From positions 216,848 through 280,847 of the forward strand of contig JAGVVD010000019.1 in assembly GCA_019135865.1 (NCBI GenBank): DNA of 64,000 bases, in the 5' to 3' direction. This DNA is from Elusimicrobiota bacterium (GTDB taxonomy: Bacteria; Elusimicrobiota; Elusimicrobia; Elusimicrobiales; UBA9959). Positions 53,278 through 60,756 of the stretch are shown piece by piece. Position 1 is the first letter of the stretch; each line of letters begins with the position of its first letter. The notes beneath the pieces were generated by a model, which was not told the origin of the DNA, did not search any database, and was given only the letters and a program-made list of their open reading frames with translations. A program made the position numbers and the translations under genes.

Positions 53278-54279
53278 ATGCCATTTGATCCGAAGTTCGT
53301 CCCGACCCATCACCTTCTTAAGGTCATTGAGGAGGCGGCTGAGCTTAAATCCAAAATACAGAGCGCCTCGATAGGCGTAAGCTGGATGCCTGACATGCAG
53401 CGCGAGGCCCTGGCAAGGCAGACCCACGGTTCAACGGCTATAGAGGGAAATCCGCTTACCCTCCCTGAAATCAAGACTCTTGCCGCCGGCGGCACTCTCC
53501 CGGGCGCCAAGCCGCGCGCCGTGCAGGAGATCCTGAACTATTTCGAAGTCCTGCGCTATATCGGGAAACATTCCGATATCAAGACCATTAAGGTCCCGCA
53601 GGTATTAAAACTCCATGCGATGATGGGGAAGAAGAACGCCCTGGACCGTGGCCCTGTCGGAGCTTTCAGGAATTATCAGGTCTTTGTGGGGGGGCATACG
53701 CCCCCGGCCCCGGCCTCGGTGCCTTACCTGGTAGAAGAACTTTGTGGTTGGCTCAATGGGCCGGGCAGGCAGTGGCCGGCGCTGGTAAGTTCGGCTATTC
53801 TCCACTACCAGTTCGAGCATATTCACCCGTTCGGCGACGGGAACGGACGCGTGGGCCGCGCGCTGGCGACATGGGAACTTTACCGAAAGCAATTCGATAC
53901 CAGCCACATCTTCGCCGTGGACGAAGTCTTCCTGGAGGACAGGCAGGCGTATTACCGCGCGCTGGACCGCGTCCCGAAACAGGGGGGAGATGTTTCCGGC
54001 TGGGTGGAATACTCCTCGGAGGCCGTACTCGAGGCCCTTGGGCGTACCTGGAAACGGATAGATTCTATCCGCGCGATCAGCGGCGGCAAGCAGATAGCGT
54101 TAACGAAGAACCAGGAACGCCTGCTCGCCTTACTGAAAGAGGCTCCCCGCGGCATACAGGAAATAATGTCCGCGCTGAAGGTGACCAAGCCCGGCGCGCA
54201 TTTTGTCCTGAAGCCGCTGCTGGACGCTGGGCTGGTCAAACGCACTGGCGGGCATAAAACGGGGAAATACTCGATATAA
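53278..54279 (+). CDS. Fic-domain protein with winged-helix C-terminus
   Basis: 333 residues. Fic motif HPFGDGNGRVGRAL (about 183-196) is complete, with catalytic His, so it can transfer AMP or a related group to a target hydroxyl. The inhibitory-helix motif STAIEGN (about 52-58) lies N-terminal to the Fic core, making it a self-inhibited class II protein. The C-terminal about 70 residues are a winged helix (LLALLKEAPRGIQEIMSALKVTKPGAHFVLKPLLDAGLVKR) that may bind its own promoter. It sits between duplicated sequences in a mobile-looking region; no separate antitoxin is needed. Confidence 0.93.
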   Translation: MPFDPKFVPTHHLLKVIEEAAELKSKIQSASIGVSWMPDMQREALARQTHGSTAIEGNPLTLPEIKTLAAGGTLPGAKPRAVQEILNYFEVLRYIGKHSDIKTIKVPQVLKLHAMMGKKNALDRGPVGAFRNYQVFVGGHTPPAPASVPYLVEELCGWLNGPGRQWPALVSSAILHYQFEHIHPFGDGNGRVGRALATWELYRKQFDTSHIFAVDEVFLEDRQAYYRALDRVPKQGGDVSGWVEYSSEAVLEALGRTWKRIDSIRAISGGKQIALTKNQERLLALLKEAPRGIQEIMSALKVTKPGAHFVLKPLLDAGLVKRTGGHKTGKYSI

Positions 54280-54285
54280 GATTTA

Positions 54286-54310
54286 AGCCCATCTGGAATG
54301 CAGATGGGCT
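54286..54310 (+). terminator. Stem-loop after the Fic gene
   Basis: AGCCCATCT/AGATGGGCT perfect nine-base stem with a seven-base loop; no T tract follows, so termination may be weak. Confidence 0.5.
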
Positions 54311-54314
54311 CAAA

Positions 54315-54362
54315 GTGTTACCTATGTCTTCGGTATAATGTGTTACCGATGTGTCCGGTATA
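54315..54362. mobile_element. Tandem end-repeats resembling an IS21-type insertion sequence end (remnant)
   Basis: Two 23-base units, GTGTTACC-TATGTCTTCGGTATA and GTGTTACC-GATGTGTCCGGTATA, 25 bases apart and 20 of 23 identical. Repeated GTTACC...ATGTCTCCGGT units are what I remember from ends of IS21-like elements. No transposase is present; a frame just after (KWRRFLDIVRNYFAQHPEETL, stop at 54437) may be the last piece of a lost gene. Confidence 0.5.
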
Positions 54363-54490
54363 CACCCTGCATAAAGTGGCGCCGTTTTTTGGACATCGTT
54401 CGAAACTACTTTGCGCAACATCCCGAGGAAACGTTATAAATCCCGCTTTCTTCCCCTGGATCAGCGGTACGGGGAAGCTTATCCGCGAGA

Positions 54491-54639
54491 TATGCGCCGT
54501 CGCACCTGCTCCACAGCAGGTAAACTGCATCTTATCAACACCTCCTGTGCGCGGCCGGCCGGCCCCAAACAGGCCTTACCCGGCCGCTCCCGTCCGCCTT
54601 CGGCGTCCGTACAACGCAGAAAATTATTTCCCGCGCCCA
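54491..54639 (+). repeat. Left inverted repeat of the defence island
   Basis: About 149 bases matching the reverse complement of 63733-63879. The outer about 72 bases (from TATGCGCCGTCGCACCTGC to GCGGCCGGCCGG) and the inner about 30 (GTACAACGCAGAAAATTATT...) are essentially identical; the middle differs. It contains the hairpin CCTGCTCCACAGCAGG. Confidence 0.85.
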
Positions 54640-54694
54640 CTGCAAAGAGTTGAAACCAATATCTATACAGTATCTGCCCGCGCTCGCCTGTGGC

Positions 54695-54762
54695 CTCTGC
54701 TGAGGCCACCAGCGGCGCGGGCTTGTTCCTGATATCTATCTCAAGAATTATCCGGTGGCCGC
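54695..54762 (+). repeat. Diverged duplicate of the ligase gene 3' end
   Basis: About three-quarters identical to 52921-52990, including the last codons (GCTTGTTCCTGA for GCCTGTTCCTGA) and the trailer AATTATCCGGTGGCCGC. It marks a duplication of about 1.8 kb spacing around the Fic gene. Confidence 0.6.
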
Positions 54763-54766
54763 AGAA

Positions 54767-54820
54767 TGAAAAAACACCAGCCCGGCGTCCGCTTCGCGGC
54801 CGCCGCGCTGGTCTTTTCTG
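54767..54820 (+). terminator. Terminator-like stem after the duplicated segment
   Basis: ACACCAGC pairs with GCTGGTCT over a GC-rich loop and is followed by TTTTCTG. Confidence 0.45.
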
Positions 54821-55012
54821 TTAATGTTTTGCCGCCACCGGAGGGAGACTGCGGGGCATAAGGTAGGGGAGGGCCAGGCCGGGAGCGTCTTGCGCGCGGG
54901 GTGGCGCCGCCGCCTCCGGCCTGGCCCGCCTTACCTGTCCCCGCCCATTCATGATACGGCGTAATGACCCGCCCTATAATCAGTAAAAAGCCTGAAAATC
55001 GGACTTTTTGGG
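54821..55012. other. Rest of the Fic-methyltransferase gap
   Basis: No gene. It contains the 58-base repeat copy B and a TATAAT at 54975-54980, after which base composition shifts to the AT-richer island. Confidence 0.5.
54917..54974 (+). repeat. 58-base dispersed repeat, copy B
   Basis: Same-strand partner of 49840-49897, 51 of 58 identical. Confidence 0.8.
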
Positions 55013-55031
55013 CGACACTACGTTGTCGGGG
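55013..55031 (+). promoter_or_regulatory. Operator-like motif before the methyltransferase gene
   Basis: CGACACTACGTTGTCGGGG, an inverted repeat (CGACA/TGTCG), matches 60327-60345 at 17 of 19 bases; the similarity continues downstream (GT-TGTTA-A-TATT). It lies about 55 bases before the ATG at 55085. Confidence 0.7.
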
Positions 55032-55084
55032 TGGTATGTTACACTATTCTTGGCTGGAATGGTTTCTCATAGGGGGAATGGGGT

Positions 55085-56053
55085 ATGAAAACCATTGGCG
55101 AGACACAGGAGATTGTCCAAGACAACTTATTTCCGATTAGTTATAATACCACTATGGGAACGACACTTGTTAGACCTGCACCTTTGACTACAAAAACAAA
55201 TATAAGCGCGGGTCTGGGTAAACCGATTGTTACGGTTAGAAAACCGTCTTCTATAAAATCCTTATCAGAGTCCGCCTCGGAGCGGATTTTTAAGATTGGT
55301 AATCAAACAATAGGCTTTCACCAAAAAGACTGCCTGCAATTTTTGGCGGGTCTGCCTTCCGAGAGTCTGGATGTAATTGTTACCGATCCTGCATACTCAG
55401 GGATGAATAATCGCCTGAAATTGGGAAAGGGTCGTATTGTAGGAAAGTACCTCGATAAGGGGAAAGATGCGGGGAAATGGTTTTCTGAATTTGAAGACAC
55501 AATTGAAAATTACAAATCTTTTCTCTCTAAATGTAAAAGTGCCCTAAAGAAGAATGGGCACATTTACATAATGTTCGATTCTTTCTCTCTACTCTCTCTG
55601 GCACCAATTGTGCGTCAATATTTCGACGTTAAAAATATTATTGTCTGGGACAAGGTTAACGTCGGGATGGGGCATTATTATCGCAGAAGGCACGAATTTA
55701 TCCTTTTTGCCACTAATGGGAATAACCGGAATATTAAGCATCGTGCATTTCCGGATATATGGCGGATAAAGAGAATTCATCAGTCTCACTATCCGACTCA
55801 AAAACCTGTCGAAATATTCGATATCATGCTCAGCGCAAGTGCCAAGCCTGGTTTTACGGTTTGCGATCCGTTTATGGGTTCAGCATCGGCAGCTGTTGCC
55901 GCTATTAAACACGGCTGCAACTTTGTCGGGGCTGATATATCTCCGAAATCAATTAATCTGTCTGCAAAACGGATTGAGATCTTCGCCCTTGATGGGATGG
56001 ATTTGCTACAGCCAAATTCATGTGTGCCAGAAGGGGAGAAGGTTTTTTGGTAA
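55085..56053 (+). CDS. Beta-class DNA methyltransferase of the AlwI-type restriction system
   Basis: 322 residues. Motif IV DPAY (about 101-104, VIVTDPAYSGMNN) comes before motif I DPFMGSASAAVAAI (about 260), the beta order; target-recognition region between. DPAY-type beta enzymes are usually N6-adenine methyltransferases. The first about 55 residues are an extra N-terminal part. The endonuclease gene starts directly after the stop. It should protect GGATC-type sites if the endonuclease keeps AlwI specificity; methylating GATC would protect both strands at once, which would explain why only one methyltransferase is present. Confidence 0.92.
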   Translation: MKTIGETQEIVQDNLFPISYNTTMGTTLVRPAPLTTKTNISAGLGKPIVTVRKPSSIKSLSESASERIFKIGNQTIGFHQKDCLQFLAGLPSESLDVIVTDPAYSGMNNRLKLGKGRIVGKYLDKGKDAGKWFSEFEDTIENYKSFLSKCKSALKKNGHIYIMFDSFSLLSLAPIVRQYFDVKNIIVWDKVNVGMGHYYRRRHEFILFATNGNNRNIKHRAFPDIWRIKRIHQSHYPTQKPVEIFDIMLSASAKPGFTVCDPFMGSASAAVAAIKHGCNFVGADISPKSINLSAKRIEIFALDGMDLLQPNSCVPEGEKVFW

Positions 56054-57745
56054 ATGGCGTATATTACTGGGAAGAAAACAATATTTTTTGTGACTTCTCC
56101 GCGAACACCGGAGAAGATGCGGGATGAGATTAAACTGCTTACCGAAAGATTCTCTGGGAAAAAGTGGGACAAGCACACTCAAAAAGAATTTTATCGCGAA
56201 CTATCGGGGCAGGATTTTTTTGAGGGGGCTCCTACCGGAGAGATTGATTTTAAAGCCAGAGACAGAATTAATCGGGCTCCGAAGTCCTTGGGGTTTGTCG
56301 ATTTAAAACCAACCATTCAACTCACCGATGCAGGCAAAGAGTATATCTATGGCCCTCGGCCGGATGAAATCTTCCTGCGCCAGCTATTAAAGTTCCAGCT
56401 TTCATCTCCATATCATGTCGATAAAAGCGGCGCTTATGCCGCGAAACCTTATCTTGAATTAATTCGACTGATTTTCGACCTTGGAGGATTAACCAAAACT
56501 GAGATTGCATTATTTGTTATCCAGCTCACCAATGTTTCGGCATATTCCGAAGTGAAGGATAAGATATTGGCATTCCGGGAAGCGGCCAGTGGGATTAGGG
56601 CTCGGGGAATACCTTATCCAAGGTTTATTGCGGCAGAGTTTGATAGGGAGCTTAGGGAATTGTTTGCCGAGGAAATTGCAGAGAATGATATCGAGACCAG
56701 GCAATCTAAGACGACAACCCCTGCGGGTTTCTTGAATAAAAAGAAACGAAATCATTTTGACTATGCCGATGCTGCCATTCGGTATCTTCGCGCGACAAAC
56801 CTCTTCTCGTTCGATCCGCGGTCCAATCGAATCCAGGTAATCAGAGAGCGTGAAAGCGATGTCGTCCATATACTCGCGACTGTTTCACGGCCGATCCTGA
56901 AAACAACGGAATCGGCGTATAAGGCAAACTTATTCTCCCCTACGATTCCAGTTTTGCTGTCTGATGATAAGGATACATTGGTCGCAAAAATTGCTGCGCT
57001 TGTTCCCGAAAGCAAACAGGCTGAGCTGGCTACACGTTCAATCTCCCAGTTAAAAGACATTTATGCAAAAGCAAGAGAAGTTAAAAAAGAGGTATTGCTT
57101 GAGCAGGAGCGAAAAGAGCTTCAGACTTACAAGGATTATGCCGATATTGTCGATATCTTTTCGAAAATAGAGAACAAAGAAATCGATGAGTCTCCGCTGT
57201 TCTTTGAATGGAATGTTTGGCGTGCGCTGACTATGTTGGATGACGGGGAAATTGTCGGTAACTTTCGGGTAGATGAGGCCGGTGCGCCGCTATATCCCGC
57301 TCCTGGGAATATGGCAGACATTGTCTGCAAGTATTCTGATTTTGAGGTTATCGTAGAAGTAACAATGTCTTCCGGTCAAAAGCAGTATGAAATGGAGGGG
57401 GAGCCTGTCGCTAGGCATTTCGGTGATCATAAGCGTGCGACAAAAAAGGATGTTTATTGCATATTTATCGCCCCGACGTTGAATGGCGCTTCTGTTGCAC
57501 ATTATTACATGTTGTACAGAACAAATGTCGAACGGTATGGCGGGAAGGCCAAGATTATTCCATTGTCTCTTGATGAATTTAAGGTTTTGCTGGCAAATGC
57601 TGCTGAGGCAAAAGATAAGCCAAAATCAACACAGATACATGATTTTCTGAAGACTGCCGCACATTATGCCGAGACATCCCAATCAGAATTAGATTGGAAG
57701 ACGAAGATTTCTGAGCAAGTTAAGACCACTTTTTTAAGTACTTAA
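56054..57745 (+). CDS. AlwI-family type II restriction endonuclease
   Basis: 563 residues. Start FFVTSPRTPEKMRDEIKLL and RINRAPKSLGFVDLKPTIQLTDAGKEYI, EIFLRQLLKFQLSSPYH are the blocks I know from the AlwI family. The nuclease site is probably the Asp in GNMADIVCKYSDFEVIVEVTMSSG (about 420-440), a PD-(D/E)xK variant with Glu-Val-Thr. AlwI cuts outside GGATC; specificity here is inferred from family only. Codon use is AT-rich compared with the chromosome, a sign of transfer. Confidence 0.9.
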   Translation: MAYITGKKTIFFVTSPRTPEKMRDEIKLLTERFSGKKWDKHTQKEFYRELSGQDFFEGAPTGEIDFKARDRINRAPKSLGFVDLKPTIQLTDAGKEYIYGPRPDEIFLRQLLKFQLSSPYHVDKSGAYAAKPYLELIRLIFDLGGLTKTEIALFVIQLTNVSAYSEVKDKILAFREAASGIRARGIPYPRFIAAEFDRELRELFAEEIAENDIETRQSKTTTPAGFLNKKKRNHFDYADAAIRYLRATNLFSFDPRSNRIQVIRERESDVVHILATVSRPILKTTESAYKANLFSPTIPVLLSDDKDTLVAKIAALVPESKQAELATRSISQLKDIYAKAREVKKEVLLEQERKELQTYKDYADIVDIFSKIENKEIDESPLFFEWNVWRALTMLDDGEIVGNFRVDEAGAPLYPAPGNMADIVCKYSDFEVIVEVTMSSGQKQYEMEGEPVARHFGDHKRATKKDVYCIFIAPTLNGASVAHYYMLYRTNVERYGGKAKIIPLSLDEFKVLLANAAEAKDKPKSTQIHDFLKTAAHYAETSQSELDWKTKISEQVKTTFLST

Positions 57746-57769
57746 GTCCTGAAAAAACTAGGGGGCTAT

Positions 57770-58693
57770 ATGCCAATACCGGAGTTTAACAAGATTAAGG
57801 CTCCAGCACTTCAGCTGTTTGCGGATGGCAAGGAGAGACGTATTTCGGAAGTCTTCTCTCCACTTGCAAAACATTTTGGCCTTACTGAGGATGAGCAGAA
57901 TGAGCTATTGCCAAGTGGAACACAGCGCCGCTGGCACAACAGGGCGGATTGGGCATGCTATGATTTGTTCCGTGCGGGCCTGTTGTCTCGCCCTAGAAGG
58001 GGTATTTATGTTATTACGGACGCAGGGAAACAGCTTGCCGCAAAAAATCCCGAAGTCATTGATCGGGATTTTTTAATGCAGTACCCGGAGTTTGTCCGTT
58101 TTACCCAGCTTACAGGTAAACCCAAGGAACCTAAATCAAAGAATGCGAAGACTTCTTTGGTTTTAACTGAGCAAACTACGCCTGAGGAAGTCTTAGAAAA
58201 TGCACACCAGCTTGTGCAGGCCAACCTCCAGAAGGAACTTTTAGAAAATGTTGCTCGGATGGATCCGTACAAATTTGAGCAACTTGTAGTTGATTTACTT
58301 CTTGCCATGGGATATGGCGGTTCTAGGGAGGAGGCCGCACGAGTTACAAAGGCTTCTAATGACGAGGGGATTGATGGGATTATTAACGAAGATCGGTTAG
58401 GTCTGGACGTTATATATATCCAGGCTAAGCGGTGGCAAAATACTGTTGGAAGAAGAGAAATTCAGAGTTTCGTGGGGGCATTGGCGGGGCAGAAAGCTCA
58501 AAAAGGAATTTTCATCACCACAAGTGATTTCGCTGATACCGCGACTGTCTATGCGAAATCTGTGCACCAAAAAGTAATTCTGATTGATGGTGAACGACTT
58601 GCTGCACTTATGATTGAGCATAACATTGGAGTTTCGCGCACTCATTCTTACGATGTTAAGCGTATTGATGGTGATTATTTTGAGGAAGTATAG
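57770..58693 (+). CDS. Mrr-like restriction endonuclease
   Basis: 307 residues. N-terminal winged-helix Mrr_N domain (about 1-110, ISEVFSPLAKHFGLTEDEQNELLPSGTQRRWHNRADWACYDLFRAGLL) and a C-terminal Mrr catalytic domain: FEQLVVDLLLAMGYGG, Asp in EGIDGII (about 200), QAKRW (about 218, the QxK of this branch) and KGIFITTSDF. Such enzymes usually cut methylated DNA, so one next to a methyltransferase must tolerate the local methylation. Confidence 0.93.
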   Translation: MPIPEFNKIKAPALQLFADGKERRISEVFSPLAKHFGLTEDEQNELLPSGTQRRWHNRADWACYDLFRAGLLSRPRRGIYVITDAGKQLAAKNPEVIDRDFLMQYPEFVRFTQLTGKPKEPKSKNAKTSLVLTEQTTPEEVLENAHQLVQANLQKELLENVARMDPYKFEQLVVDLLLAMGYGGSREEAARVTKASNDEGIDGIINEDRLGLDVIYIQAKRWQNTVGRREIQSFVGALAGQKAQKGIFITTSDFADTATVYAKSVHQKVILIDGERLAALMIEHNIGVSRTHSYDVKRIDGDYFEEV

Positions 58694-58758
58694 CCGGTGA
58701 TGTTTGCGGCGAGATGTAGGGGGCGGTTATTTGTTCCTTGCTTTTTTGTTGGCAACAA

Positions 58759-58770
58759 TGTAAGCTTACA
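58759..58770 (+). promoter_or_regulatory. Palindrome TGTAAGCTTACA before the XRE gene
   Basis: Perfect 12-base palindrome 45 bases before the start; its 10-base core GTAAGCTTAC recurs at 59920-59929 before the GIY-YIG gene. Probable operator of the XRE regulator. Confidence 0.65.
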
Positions 58771-58814
58771 TCGTGTAATTATTCTGGTAAGGCTACTTAT
58801 AGTTGAGGAAAGCA

Positions 58815-59165
58815 ATGGGCACTAAAACATTTGGTGAGCGTATTCGTGAGCTGAGAGAGGCTCAGGATCTTTCTTTGAGGGAGTTTGGCGAAAAACTTGG
58901 GGGGAAAGCCGCGGCATTTTTATCTGATATTGAGCTCGGGCGTCGTTATCCATCTCCTGAGTTGTTAACTGCAATGGCTAAAGTTCTGCAAACAACGGTT
59001 GAAGATTTAAAGAATTACGATAGTCGTCCACCTGTTGAGGAATTAAAGAAATTGACTAACGAAAATCCAGCTTATGGACTGGCCTTTAGGAAACTGGTGG
59101 AAAAAGATATAAGCCCGGATGAGCTAATGAAGTTTATAAAGAATAAACCTGAGCGTTCCAAATAG
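58815..59165 (+). CDS. XRE-family helix-turn-helix regulator
   Basis: 116 residues from ATG 58815 (an in-frame TTG at 58803 is less likely). HTH: FGERIRELREAQDLSLREFGEKLGGKAAAFLSDIELGRRYPSPELLTAMAKVL. C-terminal helical tail about 45 residues. Pairs with the metallopeptidase coded two bases later, a known XRE-ImmA couple in which the protease can destroy the repressor. Confidence 0.92.
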   Translation: MGTKTFGERIRELREAQDLSLREFGEKLGGKAAAFLSDIELGRRYPSPELLTAMAKVLQTTVEDLKNYDSRPPVEELKKLTNENPAYGLAFRKLVEKDISPDELMKFIKNKPERSK

Positions 59166-59167
59166 GG

Positions 59168-59893
59168 ATGAAAACCTTTAGGTGCAATAGCGGTCCTTTC
59201 TCGGAGCAGCCATATTTTACTCCCGAGGAATTTGAACAGATTTGCCGCGATGAGCTGCAAAAGGCCGGGCTATACCCCGATAAGCCAGAGCCAATCCGAA
59301 TTGAAAGATTTATTGAGAAACGTTTCAGCATAACTCCTAGGTATGAAGATATGCCAGATGGGGTCCTTGGTTATATCCGCTTCGGCCCTATGGGGGTAGA
59401 GTCTATTGTCGTTTCTCGTGCTCTGTCGGAAGAACAAACCGCAGTTGCGCGAAGACGGCTGAATACGACATTAGCGCATGAGGCGGGGCATGGGCTTCTT
59501 CATGCACACTTGTTCGCCTTAGCGGCATCACATGACGTTGTGCCGTTGTTTAGCCCGGAGTATGATGTCGAAGCTCAGCGGATACTTTGCCGAGATGCTG
59601 TTATCCCAGGGGGGACCCAAGTGGCCGCTGGGAGGCGCTATGATGGGCGCTGGTGGGAATTCCAGGCGAATAAGGCTATGGGGGCTTTGTTGCTGCCTCG
59701 AGACCTGGTAGTAAAGTGTCTCAACGCGTTGCTTGTGCCTCGTGGAACCTTTGGGGAAATGTGGATTAAGCCTGAACAACGCGAAGTGGCGGTGCAGAAG
59801 CTTGTGAGTACTTTTGATGTTAATCCAGTGGTTGGCCGGTTGCGTCTTGAGGAGTTGTTCCCCAAAGCGGATGAGCAGCAGTTGACATTCTAA
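59168..59893 (+). CDS. ImmA/IrrE-family metallopeptidase
   Basis: 241 residues. Zinc-site HEAGH in TLAHEAGHGLLHAH (about 102), followed by the region with the third ligand (FQANKAMGALLLPRDLV). In ICEBs1 and in Deinococcus such proteases cleave a DNA-binding partner on DNA damage. Here the neighbour XRE protein is the likely target. Confidence 0.9.
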   Translation: MKTFRCNSGPFSEQPYFTPEEFEQICRDELQKAGLYPDKPEPIRIERFIEKRFSITPRYEDMPDGVLGYIRFGPMGVESIVVSRALSEEQTAVARRRLNTTLAHEAGHGLLHAHLFALAASHDVVPLFSPEYDVEAQRILCRDAVIPGGTQVAAGRRYDGRWWEFQANKAMGALLLPRDLVVKCLNALLVPRGTFGEMWIKPEQREVAVQKLVSTFDVNPVVGRLRLEELFPKADEQQLTF

Positions 59894-59910
59894 ATTTTTT
59901 TGTCTATACT

Positions 59911-59930
59911 GTAAGCGTAGTAAGCTTACA
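59911..59930 (+). promoter_or_regulatory. Second XRE-type operator before the GIY-YIG gene
   Basis: GTAAGC at 59911-59916 and palindrome GTAAGCTTAC at 59920-59929, about 19 bases before the start and near TATACT at 59905-59910 (a possible -10 box). Confidence 0.65.
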
Positions 59931-59947
59931 AAAGATAAGGAGTGGAT

Positions 59948-60256
59948 ATGAATGGTATCGCAACGTGGTTGACATATCAGTTCGGGGTATATACTCCGAA
60001 TACGACTTGGAACGAGGTTTCTGGGGTGTATGTGTTCTGCGGAGTGAACCCCCAGAATCAATGGGTCCCACTCTATATCGGGCAGGCGGAAAACTTCCGC
60101 TCCCGGTTCTCTGCGCATGAACAGTGGGGGCCGGCTAGTCGTCTGGGCGCCACGCACATTCATGCGATAGTTGTCCCGCAGTCTGTAACACGGGACCAAA
60201 TTGAGCGTGAGCTGATTAAGTCCTATCAGCCGCGTCTTAATACACAGCTAAAGTGA
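59948..60256 (+). CDS. GIY-YIG domain protein
   Basis: About 102 residues from ATG 59948; GTG 59942 is an alternative. GVYVF (GIY equivalent), LYIGQAENFRSRF (YIG, then the catalytic Arg) and the C-terminal Glu of VTRDQIERELIKSYQP make a complete minimal nuclease fold. It is a stand-alone domain; possibly a nicking nuclease of a defence system or a leftover mobile endonuclease. The shared operator ties it to the XRE-ImmA pair. Confidence 0.85.
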   Translation: MNGIATWLTYQFGVYTPNTTWNEVSGVYVFCGVNPQNQWVPLYIGQAENFRSRFSAHEQWGPASRLGATHIHAIVVPQSVTRDQIERELIKSYQPRLNTQLK

Positions 60257-60326
60257 GGGGGGCTTCGGACCCTCATAATCTTTAAGCAAGACTATGGAAT
60301 GTATGGTAAATAGTGTGTTCGCATCC

Positions 60327-60345
60327 CGACAATACGGTGTCGGGG
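60327..60345 (+). promoter_or_regulatory. Operator-like motif before the trio
   Basis: CGACAATACGGTGTCGGGG, 17 of 19 identical to 55013-55031, about 50 bases before the next ATG. Confidence 0.7.
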
Positions 60346-60393
60346 ACGTCTGTTAAAGTATTTGTAAATGCAATCACTAAGTAAGGAGGTTTT

Positions 60394-60756
60394 ATGAAGA
60401 TAGCAAATGCGGAAGATAAGACCGCGCTGGTGGATGCCTTTGGTGACCCAAGAAGTACGGTTTTGTTTCTATTTGCGGAGTCTGCAGGATTAATATCTGA
60501 AATTCACGAGACTGCCGAAAAGGTGGTGCTCTCGAACCCTGATTGGAAAATATTCTGGGTGACTGATACCGCACTGTTGTCGGCGCAAGAAAAACAGCAA
60601 TGGTGCGGGGCTGAGAATCAGTATGTTACCTTCTCTCGTGCGGACGATTCCGGCGCACGAATTAAAAAGGGCGGTTCGCTGAGTTCCTTGTGTTTGTCTT
60701 CGGGGAAGCCGTCCCCTATATCAATCCGCAAGACTTTTACGGATGCACGGCTATGA
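60394..60756 (+). CDS. Small protein of unknown function, possible frameshift near its 3' end
   Basis: 120 residues, strong AAGGAGG ribosome-binding site. First 95 residues look like a small alpha/beta protein (VLFLFAESAGLISEIHETAEKVV, DWKIFWVTDTALLSAQEKQQW). After ATTAAAAAGGGC (60661-60672) the frame turns into Ser/Pro/Arg-rich sequence, while the -1 frame reads GRFAEFLVFVFGEAVPYINPQDFYG, much more protein-like and with better codons. The listed frame ends in ATGA shared with the lipoprotein gene. So either the native tail was lost by a one-base deletion in the A run, or a -1 shift occurs. No family recognised. Confidence 0.6.
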   Translation: MKIANAEDKTALVDAFGDPRSTVLFLFAESAGLISEIHETAEKVVLSNPDWKIFWVTDTALLSAQEKQQWCGAENQYVTFSRADDSGARIKKGGSLSSLCLSSGKPSPISIRKTFTDARL

